The notes under the pieces are model-generated. The model did no database searches. It saw only the letters and a list, made by a program, of their open reading frames with translations, and was not told where the DNA came from. From Brienomyrus brachyistius (Eukaryota; Chordata; Actinopteri; Osteoglossiformes; Mormyridae): a stretch of DNA of 64,000 nt. The number at the start of each line of letters is the position of its first letter. The stretch's first letter is position 1. Positions 22,576 to 34,983 of the stretch are shown here, piece after piece. The stretch is taken from assembly GCF_023856365.1 (NCBI RefSeq), contig NC_064551.1:14855027-14919026 (forward strand), given 5' to 3'. The position numbers and the translations under genes are program-made.

Positions 22576-25260
22576 TTTATTGGTGGAGAATGGGGGCACA
22601 AGGTTTAAACTTATTGTGAGCACACAATTTAAACTTTTTATGACCGAACGTACAGTTGAATAAGCGCTTCTGTGAACTGGTTGCAAAAGGTGAGGATCAA
22701 TTGCACTCAGGGCAATCTGAAGGCATTTAAGCGGGAGCATACGGGCTTATTATAGTTATTTTTATTTCTGTTATTAGTAGTTATATTATTTTGTTTTATT
22801 TTTGGTTATTTTACTTTAGTTTATTTCGTTTAAAAATTCAGTAAATCTTAACCCTATGTCTGACGAGATTCTCAGATATAGCGCGTTGTTTCCAGGATCG
22901 ATTCGGACGAGTTTCTCCGTTTCTATATATCCTGGCAGAGATCTCTCTATTAGCGAACAGGAATTCTTGTTACGAGGTTCTAACCTGAATTCTGTTGCGC
23001 TTGGACTCCCTGAGATAAGACCGATAGCTTAGCTACCTATCAGGATCTTACTCATATGTGTGTGCCTGCTTTAGACAAAGTAAGTTTAACACCACTTTGC
23101 GCTGTGAGCCAAGTGTGTGTGTCATTTAGAAATTGGGAGTCTCCTGTGCTTGCGACCCACCGTGGTTTAAGCACCATTTGCGACGAGATATAGTGCAATC
23201 ACTATTTATATCCGTCGCCGTAACGCGAGCGCTGTCTCGCTTCAGTAATTGTTTTAAGGGGTTAAACTGCGCAAGGCGCAGAAGAAGGCCGCAAGCGGCA
23301 TGCATTAAAAGTCACTCATCTAGCGTTGGCAACCGCCTAGCTATATCTTTGGTTACGAGTGCAGTCAGCGAACGCCACTCTAACCACTTAGAGGTCAGAG
23401 CCCTGAAGGCCTGCCTGACGCCATTTGTTTTTTTCTCTGGGTCACCAGTGACCCTACCCCTTAAGCTCACTTGCCTGGGACCCCCCACAAAGGGAGTAAC
23501 GCCCCATTGAGCCTCTAGTGGTCAGGCATAGAACTACCACTCCATATCGAAATTGCGCCTCTAGTGGTCAGGCGTAGAACTACCACTCCATTTCGAAATT
23601 GCGCCTCTAGTGGTCAGGTATAGAACTACCACTCCATATCGAAATCGCGCCTCTAGTGGTCAGGCGTAGAACTACCACTCAATTTCGAAATTGCGCCTCT
23701 AGTGGTCAGGCATAGAACTACCACTCCATTTCGAAATTGCGCTTCTAGTGGCAAGCCATAGCAGCGCCACTCCAATGAAATTGCACCTCTAGTGGTCAGC
23801 CATAGTAGGTAAATAACATCTGAGTTGGGTCTCTGGTGGTCAACTGCGGTAATACCAACACGCATAATTGGACACACAGGTTCTTGCCTGAAAGCAATAA
23901 TCAACTTCACAAACTAAATCAGTTTTATTACAACACATTAACATCTAATTAGGTTATTGCTGCATAACTAATTGATGTTCACAATTGAATAAGAAACATA
24001 ATTCATTTGGTTTGATTTATGTTTTACATTTTTGATTTAATTTAGGTTTTATTTCATTTTATGCTTTCATTCATTCCCTCTCCCCCAACATGGTGACTTG
24101 CATAGAAGTTCAACCACTATTAACAACAGTCAACCAGTTACATACACAATCACATCAGGGAGTCATTCTGGACCTAATCGGTTGAGCTCTTCCTGTGCTA
24201 GGTGCTTACCATTCGCTCTCTGTTGGTTGAGCTTGTCTGTGGCTCTGCTGTCAATGCTTGCGATCGTATACTTTGTCAGAACCGAAGGGGAGTTCTCAGC
24301 AATTGGACGCCCAAAAGCGTACCAGCCCAGCTACACCCACTGACTCATTAAGGGCAAGGCTGACAGGTACCTCAGGCGGTCATTACAACTTTTGAGCAGG
24401 ACCTCGTCTAGGGTGAGTTCTGAGAACGGCCCTAGCTTGGACACTCACTAGGGTGGGTGATCCCTAAAGGCGATTTTGCCAACCTTGGTCGAGTCAGGCC
24501 TCAGGTAGTGCAGCCGATAAGCTGAGCCCCACCTGGGTTGTCTCAGTTATGCGTACAGAACACCCCCTTCCAAGTTGACATTGCTGGGGATCGGGGGAGT
24601 GAGAGCTGGACTCAGGCTTGCTTGGCTGGGATTGAGCTTGTGGGACGTGCCCTGTTCAGGAGGGACACTTGACAGCGTTCAAACCTCTCCACCTGCATCA
24701 CCAGCTTAACACCGCAACACCTCATATAGGGACAAGTAAAGCAGAACCTGCTACTGGTCCCCCTTCTGGTCAAAGCGGAGTTGTTCAACAGAGCCCAACC
24801 CAGGGATAATCTGATCTGCAACAGCAAGCTACATTTGAATGCAGTCCCATTGCTTTTGAAGCTCTTGTTTCTCACTTCCTGTTCCCAACTTCTCCTGTTG
24901 TCTTCTGACACTGTCAGTAGTCACAGACCTGCAATTTCCAGGATAAGGCTTTATGCTTTCCCCCTCACTAGTACATCTCTCAAGCTCTAGAGTAACTCAC
25001 ACTGTTCTAACCTGCAACATCTTCTCCCAGGGAACAATTTCTGACAACCTGACAACGCTGTCCTGGTTGTGTGCCGTGACTCAGAAGAGCACCAACAATA
25101 CTGTGGTGATGCCTCACCAATTCCTGGCCATGTGCCATGCTGCAAAATTTGGTATGGATCTAATACCAGTGTTTTCCTTACCATTGTATTAGCCCCCCCC
25201 CCCCAAACAACTCCTCCCTTAAAGGTCAAGTTATTTATATTTTCTATATAAATCACAGAT
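22576..25260 (+). mobile_element. ERV leader and 5' internal remnant
   Basis: Five bases after the LTR comes TGGTGGAGAATGGGGGCA (22581-22598), a TGG-starting stretch at the position of a primer-binding site; I cannot name the tRNA. A long leader with a 46-base tandem array follows. Beyond about 24000 there are only short broken frames, with no gag, protease or polymerase motif that I recognise. The right boundary is uncertain, and the 3' part and second LTR are absent from this position. Confidence 0.5.
23512..23850 (+). repeat. 46-bp tandem array in the ERV leader
   Basis: Five nearly identical 46-base units (CCTCTAGTGGTCAGGCATAG, then AACTACCACTCCATTTCGAAATTGCG) are followed by two or three decayed units. 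Variation is mostly C/T or A/T at fixed sites. The array sits in the untranslated leader of the provirus. Confidence 0.9.
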
Positions 25261-25530
25261 CACAACAGAAGTTATTTAAGGTTACTTTTCCTATAGAACA
25301 GGTCTATACATTGTGCCTTTTATCAACAAACTAAATAGCCTTATGTTATTTACACAACAGCTTGTCATTTTTTATCTCTACGCGGTCGTACGTTTATAAT
25401 TCCACTCCACTCTCTGTATTGCGCATGGCGGAGTTCCACCCCAATGCGCGGGCACAGACACATGTGCGCATACACAGGTGAGCGTGCTCCTGCATAGAGA
25501 GAGCGCGTCGGAAAAAATGTCTATATTATA
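25261..25530. other. Short intergenic stretch, nothing identified
   Basis: I see no gene or clear repeat between the ERV remnant and the SINE at 25531. Confidence 0.5.
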
Positions 25531-25880
25531 TATCCATCCATCCATACCGCTTATCCTACTGGGGGGGGGGGGGGTCCGGAGCCTATCCCGGAAGTAATGG
25601 GCACAAGACAGGGAACAACCCAGGATGGGGGGCCAGCCCATCACAGGGCACACTCACACATCACTCACTCACACATGCACACATACGGGCAATTTAGCAA
25701 CTCCAATTAGCCTCAGCATGTTTTTGGACTGTGGGGGGAAACCGGAGTACCCGGAGGAAAGCCCACGACGACATGGGGAGAACATGCAAACTCCACACAC
25801 ATGTGACCCAGGCGGAGACTCGAACCCGGGTCCCAGAGGTGTGAGGCAACAGTGCTAACCACTGCACTATCACGCCACCC
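25531..25880 (-). mobile_element. Full-length tRNA-headed SINE
   Basis: Minus-strand copy of the common SINE, with head, B box and ATCC-repeat tail all present. It is flanked by CTATATTATA (25521-25530) and CTATGTTATA (25881-25890), a 10-base target duplication with one mismatch. A G run has expanded near the tail (25561-25573). Confidence 0.9.
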
Positions 25881-26916
25881 CTATGTTATATATATATATA
25901 AAACTTTAAAAATTAAATATTCTGATGTTTAGTTCAGTCGTTATATTGACCGCTGTCATTAAAAGAAACACATGAACACAATGAATCATGTTGGTGTCTG
26001 TCTGCCCCCCCCTCCCCCCCAAAAAAAAGCTGTAAACGTAGAGGAAACACTGCAATACCAAGTAAATACAGGGCCAGTATTGCCAATACCAATACTGATA
26101 GTGATACTTACTTATAGAAGCAGCTTATGCACTGTGATGTAGAGGGGACCAGTGTGTCATGATTTAGGTGGTGATTGCCTCATCAATATGTTCAATTTGA
26201 ATATATTTTCATGACCACTACATGATTATGTGATTTTTCTCATTGGCATCCAGACTGGTTGCCGTGAGAATTTCCTGGTCATCCTGGACAGTTTGCAAGG
26301 GGAATTATTTCATTATAGCCCCAATGCCTGATTTGTTAGAAACACGTGATTTAATTTTAATTATTTTATTATTTATTATTTTAAGATAATTTTAATATTA
26401 AGATTAAGTACTTGTAAAATCACTTTGGGACACTAGGAGGTGGTGTACTTATCACTATGGCTAACTTCTGACCAAAGGGTTAAACATCAAAGAGGCTTGG
26501 CAAGTATAACTTTACCTAAAATGGACTCCGCAATAGGGTTTATGACCGGGTAAACATTACAACACGAAATGTCCCCTTACGACCAAAGTAGAAACTGCAG
26601 CTTCTGAACACGGGCTTTTGTTTTCTATGCTTAAAATGTAGAACTGTCATTGGGCACCACGATTTTGTTCTTTTCACTTCAATTCCTTTGTTTTTAAGGG
26701 CGATAGAAATTCTGCGGTTTCATTAGTTGCAGTTTTTTTGTAAAAAAAATTAATGGTAGTATAAAGTAATCCGTGCGAGGCGTATCCAGCTTCCTTATCT
26801 CCCCCAAGTACCTTTGCAATACTTGGCACTGCTGTGGGTTCAGTCGGTCTCAGCTTCGTATGATCGGACGAAGCAGAAAAGCAGGACATAAAGAGAAATA
26901 ACACAAAGGGATAAAC
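25881..26916. other. CYP46A1 upstream region
   Basis: AT-rich sequence before the CYP46A1 start. I see no TATA box or GC-rich promoter that I could assign with confidence. Confidence 0.4.
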
Positions 26917-29900
26917 ATGTTGCAGAGCCTCGCCGGATGGATAGGCGCTGTTATTTATTACCTGTTTGCATTACTTGTGATCGCATTTGCATGTTACTGT
27001 TTGTACATAAAGTACATTCACATGAAGTATGATCATATACCCGGACCCCCACGAGACAGGTAAGACGACGCTTAATAACATTTTCGACTTTGGAAAACGA
27101 TATTAATAATAATCAGCGTAGTCAGATCACTGACCGCATCATCTTCACCCTTTTCCTTATTGAAATTACACTTTGTGTAAACTTTGTGTAAACTCTTTAC
27201 CTTGCAGGATAGCTTCTTACTGCATTAGTCTGTTTTAAACAACGTTTTCATCTAAATAATTTCACCACTAGCAACTGATCTCTTTTGGAATTTGAGTATA
27301 ATTATTTGTACAGTTGAGCCGGAGCATGCTGGAAAAATGTGAAAGCCCTTATTTGTGTAATTGTAATATTTTTCGTGTTTCCGGATGTCACGATCGCTTC
27401 TGCCTGTCATGCGTGAACCTTTTCTGATCTTTGCGTGTTTCCCCCCGTGTTTCATACTGTCCGGCGTAGGTTCCGCGTTGTCTTGGTTTGCTGCACGTTA
27501 CAATACATACCGTGGTGATTAAATCAAGAAACATTTTTATAATATCCAAAATTACAGCTTATCAGAATTTAAAGTTCTTCCAACATGAATAGGGGAGACG
27601 TATTTTAATCATATTTCTTCAGTGACAGCTATGCCACATCACAAAATAAATAGTTTAAACAAGAAATTTGAAGAAGGCATATGATCAAAATTAGAGAAAG
27701 ATTTATTATATTGAACTTGACGATTTTTTTAAATCTAATCTGAAATATCTGGCAACCCCAATCTATTTGGCAACATTGATTGGCATTTTGCAAGATGATG
27801 GATGTACCTCTCCAAGGTGATTCAACAAAAGGTTGATCAGATGAAGGCTGATGGATTGACCCTCTTAGCCAATGGAAGATAAGTTAGTCATTCCAAGAGC
27901 TTCATTTCTCAAGTATTGAATATGTACAATAAAAGTTTTTTTAAAAAAGTCTTTCAAGTCCCGGACAAGATTAGTTGCCCGCATACGACAAGCATGCGAA
28001 TGAACAGGATGACAGAGAGACGTTTTCATGGAGGATCAGTTCAACAGCTGGAATTGCTCTCCAAACTATTTCTGGGCAGGGCGAGAACTTGTCTTGTTAC
28101 TTGTCTAGTATCAGAACATGCGGATCCTTCCCTACAAACATCACCTAGTCAACCAATCATTTTTATACAAGACAGTGCCCCTTACCACACTGCCAGATGG
28201 GTGAAGCAATTCCTCAAAGCTGAGAAAACCAAGGTGATGATATGGCCAGCCCAGAGTCCTGATCACAACCCTATCGAGAATCTCTGGAAGGTAATTGGTG
28301 ACAGAATGATGGCAAACAAACCCACTACAGATTCCAAAGTGTGGAAGATACTGGAAGGCGAGTCAAACAAAATCAAGTCAGTGTGAGAAATTGGTTATAT
28401 CCTGTAGGCGCTGATATGCCAGTCATTGAAAGCAAGGGCCTCTATGCTTCCTAAGTTGACAGAATTCATTTGTAGGGTTCTTCTACAAAAAACAATTAAT
28501 GGTTCTCTAATTTTGATCACATAAGTTGTCATGTTTCCGATTGTCATGTGTGCAACCGGCCTTTTTTGAGTTTTATTGTACATATTCAGTATTTGAGAAA
28601 TGAAACTCTTGGAATGAGTAACTTCTCTTCCATTGGCGTAGAGGGTCATTCCACCGGCCTTCATCTGATCATCCTGACGTTATGGGAGTTCGGTCACCTT
28701 GGAGAGGTCCACCATCTTGAAAAATTGCCTATCAATGTTGCCAAATAGATTTAAGATATTTCAGATTAGATCCAAAAACTGTCAAGTTTAGTATAATAAA
28801 TCTTTCCCTAATCATTTTGTGATGTGGCATTGTTTTTACAGATGAAATATGATTAAAATACATCTCTTCTATTCATGTGCGAGTAACTTTGAATTTGGAT
28901 ACGCAGTGACTTTGCATATTACAAAAACGTCTCATTCCCTACTTTTGATTGCCACTGTATAGACTCAAATGACTGATGGATAATGAATACCTTTGGACAA
29001 GGTCATTGTTCTAGGTGTACCTTAATAATAAAGGTTGATAACGTTCCTATGTGTGGATCCCTTTCAGCTTTTTCTTAGGGCACTCCACTTCAATAACAAG
29101 ACAATTGAAAGCAAACCAGTTGGTGCATGATTTATTCCTGGAATGGTGAGAAGAGTCTCCACAGTCTACTTTTGCTATGACATTTAACCGGGCTTAATTG
29201 ATTGATTAATTGCCTAATTGCCTTTCACACCTTAAGCTCTTGATCACATATTGGCATTGGCATTCTGCGCAGGTCTCTCAAGTATGGCCCTGTCTGCCGA
29301 CTCAACATGCTTCATTATGTAGCCATAACCGTCGCAAGCCCAGAAGCCACAAAGGTGCACAGACGTTGTACGACAGACTCTAGTGTTTCTCAAACTTTAT
29401 TGAACATATGAATTCCATCCATCCATTTTCCAACCTGCTTATCCTCCTGGGTTGTGGGGGGTCCTGAGCCTATCCCAGAAGCTACGGGCACGAAGCGGGA
29501 AACAACCCAGGAGGGGGGGCCAGCCATATGAATGCCTGAATAATTAACTCCTAAAAATGATTAAATGTCCTTATAAAACACACTATGAAGTTAATTTGGA
29601 GATGTCTGCTTATATGCGACTCATTCTTGCCTTTCCTTGATCCACAGGAATTCCTGATGTCATCAAAATACCCCAAGGATGCTTTGACCTACAAAAAGCT
29701 CTTCGACTTTTTCGGGACAAGGTAATTTAAAAACACTCACACTGGTGCCCTTTAAAGAAGTACCAAATTTTTTAAAGCAGAGTTCATTTTAAAGGGACTT
29801 TTCATTTGATGATGACTTCTTTTCTTTCATAATCATTCAATGACTATGGCTCTTCCATGGGTTTGTTACATAAGAACATAATAAAACGAGACCTTGAACC

Positions 29901-32900
29901 TCAGGAACGGGGAATGGAGGCACAGTGATCCCAGGAGCTAAGTTGCCCAGGGCTTTATGCCCCTGGTAGGGTCACCCAAGGCAAACAGGTCCTGGGTGAG
30001 GAACCAGACGAAGTGCGGTTCACAAGACCCCTTATGATGAGAAAAATAATAGATCCAGGATTTCCCTCACCCGGACGCCGGGCCTGGGGGTGGGGCTCGA
30101 TGGCGAGCACCTGGTGGCCAGGCCTGCACCCATGGGGCCTGGTCGGGTAGAGCCTAAAGAAGGCACGTGGGTCCCCCCTCCAATGGGCATGCTGGAGGGA
30201 CTATGTCTCTCGGCTGGCCTGGGAACGCCTCAGGATTCCCCTGGAGGAGCTGGATAAAGTGGCCGGGGAGAGGGAAGTCTATTGAAAATATAGACATGCT
30301 GCATATATAATTTTTGCTTTGATTTGAGGACGGGAGTGCTGAACAGGGGCTTTTCGGAGTAAGACATAAAATGATACTTTATAGGACCCGAGAGAAGCTC
30401 TTTTAGAAACAGGAGTGAGGAATAAACAGAGAACGCATGATGGGTATGATATGTGCAAATGGGTCACAAGGTTGGCTGTGTGCTTAGGCATGTGAGAGCA
30501 GACTTCTGACTTTGCCCGAGTCCTTAGATGTTTCCACCGGTTATTGTGTCATCGTCCAGTGTTGGCCTGCTAGCAGAGCCCCTACCCTGTATTCACTTAC
30601 CTTGCCTTCTTGATAACTTTACATGCTATTGTCTTTTTGTTTACTCTGCCTCTTTTTCTGTGAACTTCCTCTGATTCTGGTTACAGAAAATTAGATAAAA
30701 CAATACATGAAATCTCCAAAAAAACTAAATAAGTATAAAAATTTTGATTTAATTTCAATTTGTTTTCAATGTAGATTTCTGGGAAATGGCCTGCTTACGA
30801 ACACAGACCACGATTACTGGTACAAACAGCGCCGGATTATGGACCCCGCCTTTAGCAATACGTAAGGACAGCCACTGTCTGCCATGACATCTCTCCTCAC
30901 TGCTTAGATATATCTCATACCTTCTCATCAAAGGCCATAACTGTGGCATTTGCCTTCATTACCACTGCATTATCTTATTTGTACACTGTGTTTTTCCAGA
31001 GTTACTGCAAGTCTCTTCACAGCTGATTTTCCTAAAGCAAAAGAAAACATTAAAAACAGAAAAAATGCAATTTTCCTCTAATGCATTTCCCAGAAAATAA
31101 ACTTCTGGGTACTTGAATGTAAGCTGCTCATGTACGATGCCTGCCAAAGGCACAGTACTAATGTACTTTGGCAAAAGCTGTTGGTGAGAGACATTGTTTG
31201 TGACAGGTACCTGAGGGGGTTAATGGAGACCTTTAATGAGCGTGCGGAGTTTCTGGTAGAGAAGCTAGAAGAAGCTGCGAAGAACAACACATCTGTGCAC
31301 ATGCACAGCCTGCTCAACTGTGTTACCCTTAGTGTCATTGCCAAGGTGCTGCCACCTCTCTCTTTGTGTCTGTTTGTCTCATCCTTCTCTCTCCATTCAA
31401 CCTATATTTTTTTTCTGTAGTATTGTCTCCCAATCTGGTCTTTGGGGACCCACAGACAGTCTACAGACAGTTTAAAGATTCTGGATGGTGTGTAACTGAA
31501 GAGTAAATCCTTTAAATGTTCATTTTAAAAGTAGCACCATCTGGAGACACAGATTTGTAGAGCTGTATTATCAGCAATGCTATGAAATTGTGGTGAAGTG
31601 GTGGGTCTGAGGATAGGGATCTGTGCCAGCAACTGGATGTTGGTTCTAATCCCCTCAATGCCCAGAGCGATTCTACTCTGTTGGGCCCTTGAGCAAGGCC
31701 ATAAACCTGCAATTGCTTTGTCCTGGGTATGACTTTAATCTACATCTACCACATGGATGTAGATTAAGGAGGTCTTCTAACTTACAGGGGAAAACGTGGG
31801 GGTTAGTGGCAGGATTGGCATTCCAGTCAGCAGAATATAACTTACAGTGGTCCGTTTGGACTAGTGTGGTGCAGAGGTATTGCCCGCCACATGCTTGCAC
31901 TCAGGATCTCGTCCCTGAGGTTTGTCGTGTGGTGGATGCAGCAACACGCTATAATCGGTGCATGTTCTTCACCTGGATGCGCCTCCTATAGAACTGTATT
32001 CCATGCTCCTAAGGGGAGTAGGTGTAGGCTAAAAAGAATTAGGCCTAATATATAGCCTTGAGGTACACCACAGGAGGAATAACCATCACATATGATGTCC
32101 TACCCGTGAGATATAACATAAACCACAACTCCTGCAACACCAACCCAATGTTGTATTCTGTTCAGCTGAAGCTTGTCAATTGTGCAAAAGGTTGCACTAA
32201 AATGTGACAGTGGCACTGATTTGTTTTGTTTTCCCACTTTATCCATTCATGCTCATGTCATAACCTTTGTTAACCTTGTCCGTTCATATTCAAGTCATTG
32301 CTCATTGGAGTTTTACTTACTGATAAGTGGTCCTTGGACAACACCAAAAAAAAAAGATTGGTTCTAAGAGATAACCAATCAGATTGTAGAGGAGGTGGGA
32401 CCAAGACATCTGATTAGTTGGTCCCGACTCCTCTAGTAGCTTGCACCCACCTCCTCTGCAATCTGATTTGTTATCTCTCTGTTATCCTTTTTTCATTCTG
32501 TCCTCAACATTTTTGTGTAAGTAAAACTCCCATGAGCTAGGTCATCCACCTAATTCACTAATTGTCTTTCAGGTCGCATTTGGTATTGACTTGAATTTGC
32601 TAGAAACTGATACTCCATTTCCTAAGGCTATAGAAGCATGCTTGAAGGGTATGGTGAACTATCTCAGAGATCCAATGATACAGGTGAGGAAATTTGGTTA
32701 ATTTGCTGAAATGAGTGGAAAACACTAAATGTCATGATAATTTTCTTTAACGTGTAACTCTCAACCCTTTGTCAATGTTTAGCTGAAGCCGTGGATGTGG
32801 GGTTTTATTAAAGAGGTGAAAGAGGCCATACGATTTCTACGTAGGACTGGGGAAGAGTGTATCAGGGAGAGGAAGAATGCTATCAAGAATGGGGAGGAGG

Positions 32901-34831
32901 TGCCAAAGGACATCCTTACCCAGATTCTGAAAACCGCCGGTATGTTCACATGCCTCAAAGTGCTCCATGGAATATGGGTAATAGCAATTCTTGTTGCTAT
33001 TAATACTTCATGCCACCTTATTAATTCACACTTTGTTTTGTCATTTATTTTAACAGAACTAGAGGAGCATGATGATCACGAGCAAATGCTGGACAACTTC
33101 CTTACTTTCTTTATAGCTGGTGAGACACTTCTCTGTGCTTTTTGGAACATGTCCTGTTCCCTAACGGAACCTTGGCAAAACATAGTACATGTCTATGCTG
33201 AAAGAGTCTGTGATGTCAGATCAGTGTATGAAGCAGTTTCAGTGTGACCTTAATCTATTTTACTTTTTGCAGGGCAAGAAACCACAGCCAATCAGTTGTC
33301 CTTTGCTGTACTGGAACTTGGAAGGCACCCTGAAATACTAGAGAAGTATGAAAAAGCTATATCCAAAAATGAAACATTTTCATTGGGAAATACATTGTAT
33401 TTTCCACATATATACATAGAACTATATAGGAAACCTGAAAACCTGAAACTGTCAGTGATTTCTTTTTGTAGAATCAGGCAGGAGGTGGATGATGTCCTGG
33501 GTGTAAGGCAGGACATTCAGTATGAGGACCTGGGGAAGCTGAGCTACATGTCCCAGGTAACATCGACACAGCAGAAAAGCACCATGATACCAGTGCTTAG
33601 AAAATGAGCAGCATAATTTCAGTAACTATTGGAGAATGACTGATGGTTCATATTCACAGGTCCTGAAGGAGACACTCAGATTGTACCCCACAGCTCCTGG
33701 AACCTCACGGTGGATTGCTGAAGACGTGGTCATAGAAGGAATTCACATTCCCGGAGGGCTTCCAGTTGTAGTTAAGATTATTAATTGTTGGCTATAAAGT
33801 TTAAGAAAAACCATTCAGTTGTATTGAGTTGTTGGTTAAGTGATTTCTTTTTACATTCCATGATTGCTAAGTTATGTTCAGCTTCTCCTCTTTTCCTTTT
33901 TTCTCTTGGAAATATGTAGATGAACTCTTATGTGTCAGGGAGGATGGAAGCTTTCTTCCCAGATCCGCTGAAGTTTGATCCTGAAAGATTTCACCCTGAT
34001 GCCCCAAAGTAGGTCTACGTATCCGATTTAGTATGACGGCGGGTTAACTTCCAGAACTCACTCGACACACCCATATTGGCTCACTGACGGTGCGTGTGTC
34101 TCTGTCGTCTTGCTTCAGACCCTACTACACCTACTTTCCCTTTGCCCTGGGACCTCGCTCCTGCCTCGGGCAAACCTTCTCACAGGTGAGACTAAAGACA
34201 TATTATGTTCAGATAATTTACTCATGGTTAGCATGGTATTAACCAGCATGTGCAGCCTGCTGGTGTCTCACATTATATTGTCCCATTTAGCTCGAAATCA
34301 TCTCCACGCATTATTTTCTTTGGGCTAGCATGTTGGCATTCATTGGAGCTGATGTAGTTCATTTGGTACTGCGTATGCCTGGCCTCATTGTTTTGCCTTT
34401 AAAATAGAACATGGGAAGTTTGACAACAAGAAAGTTATAATGTAGTTTTGGCGTTATAACAGCAGTAATAAAATGTGGCCTATTGACGTTACTGGAACAC
34501 GAGGCTGACAGACTGGATATATACAGCTAGAGAAAAGATACTCTGTATGAGTTTATTATTATTATTATTGTTATTATTTTTATTCACTTTGCTTTTAATG
34601 ATTTTACTATAATGTTATTACTTAACCACTACACGCCCTGGAGCCCCGTACTGATTTATTACCCATGTTCCTTCTGTGCAGATGGAGGCAAAGGTTGTGC
34701 TGGCCAAACTGGTGCAGAGATTTCATTTCCACCTGCTCCCCGGCCAGTCCTTTGAGATCATGGATATGGGAACTCTGAGACCCAGCAGTGGAGTTCTCTG
34801 CAATATAAAATCGCGAAGTCAGGCTTCTTAA
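26917..34831 (+). CDS. CYP46A1: Cholesterol 24-hydroxylase, cytochrome P450 46A1, 15 exons
   Basis: ER-membrane P450 of the family that 24-hydroxylates cholesterol, mainly in neurons. Exons I joined by frame and GT-AG sites: 26917-27059, 29068-29145, 29273-29354, 29648-29721, 30775-30861, 31207-31345, 32573-32683, 32783-32939, 33057-33119, 33273-33345, 33472-33556, 33660-33770, 33920-34008, 34119-34185, 34682-34831. They total 1509 nt, or 502 residues (human about 500, also 15 exons). Visible features: N-terminal membrane anchor (residues 8-31), PGPPR hinge (42-46), C-helix WYKQR (141-145), I-helix AGQETT (311-316), EXXR motif ETLR (368-371), PERF (422-425) and heme loop FALGPRSCLG (439-448; Cys446 is the heme thiolate). 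The start has A at -3. Human has His where Gln313 sits. Fish can carry several CYP46A1 paralogues, so which copy this is stays open. No stop or frameshift seen. Confidence 0.95.
27510..28957. mobile_element. Tc1-like fold-back element in CYP46A1 intron 1
   Basis: Its ends are diverged inverse copies (CCGTGGTGATTAAATCAAG left; inverse of CAGTGGCAATCAAAAG right), each next to TA. The inverted arms are about 350 bases or more and include the start of the transposase coding region in opposite orientations (about 27800-27935 and 28555-28664). This is far longer than ordinary Tc1 repeats and indicates that one end was rebuilt from an inverted copy of the other. Confidence 0.85.
27916..28386 (+). 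pseudogene. Tc1 transposase remnant
   Basis: The frame has the transposase C-terminal half with IFIQDSAPYHTA and SPDHNPIENLW. These are the second Asp and the Glu region of a Tc1-type DD34E catalytic domain, about 34 residues apart. The segment carrying the first catalytic Asp is missing between the N-terminal helix-turn-helix end and this half, so it should be inactive. Confidence 0.85.
29414..29524 (-). mobile_element. 5'-truncated SINE in CYP46A1 intron 3
   Basis: Only the tail part of the common SINE is present. An exact 9-base target duplication CATATGAAT (29405-29413 and 29525-29533) shows that it inserted already truncated, as happens in target-primed reverse transcription. Confidence 0.85.
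29879..30300 (+). mobile_element. Probable LINE remnant in CYP46A1 intron 4
   Basis: GC-rich sequence with CACCCGGACGCCGGGCC, GGTGGCCAGGCCTGCACCC and, later, GGCTGGCCTGGGAACGCCTC. These are phrases I associate with the 5' and 3' parts of a common fish LINE, here brought together by internal deletion. No intact frame. The family assignment is from memory and uncertain. Confidence 0.4.
31590..31750 (+). mobile_element. V-core-type SINE in CYP46A1 intron 6
   Basis: It has a tRNA-like head with a B box GGTTCTAATCCC. The fish V-domain-like GGGCCCTTGAGCAAGGCCAT and AACCTGCAATTGCT follow. A perfect 12-base hairpin (arms 31735-31746 and 31756-31767) marks its 3' end. Confidence 0.7.
32368..32477. 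repeat. Nested palindrome, copy 2 (CYP46A1 intron 6)
   Basis: Arms 32368-32399 and 32446-32477 are imperfect inverse copies (AGATAACCAATCAGATTG against CAATCTGATTTGTTATCT). It resembles the palindrome at 11296-11404 in sequence and layout, including ACCAAGACATCTGATT in the centre. It is probably a small fold-back MITE. Confidence 0.8.
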
Positions 34832-34977
34832 GCCTGGGCTGCCCAGTCCAACAGATCATCACTTTACAGTCAGGATCTTAATTGCTAGAAGCAGGCTGCA
34901 TTCTTCATAGGGGCATGTAAGGTTTTAGCTTAAAAAAATCAACCACTCCATATACTCGCATCTACCAAATATCCACT

Positions 34978-34983
34978 AATAAA
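34978..34983 (+). terminator. CYP46A1 polyadenylation signal
   Basis: AATAAA lies about 150 bases after the CYP46A1 stop codon. A second AATAAA occurs at about 35173. I see no experimental mark of which is used. Confidence 0.55.

Noticed and set aside
23512..23850. Possible CRISPR-like array
   Set aside because: Units are directly adjacent with no unique spacers and lie in a vertebrate retroviral leader; it is a plain tandem repeat.
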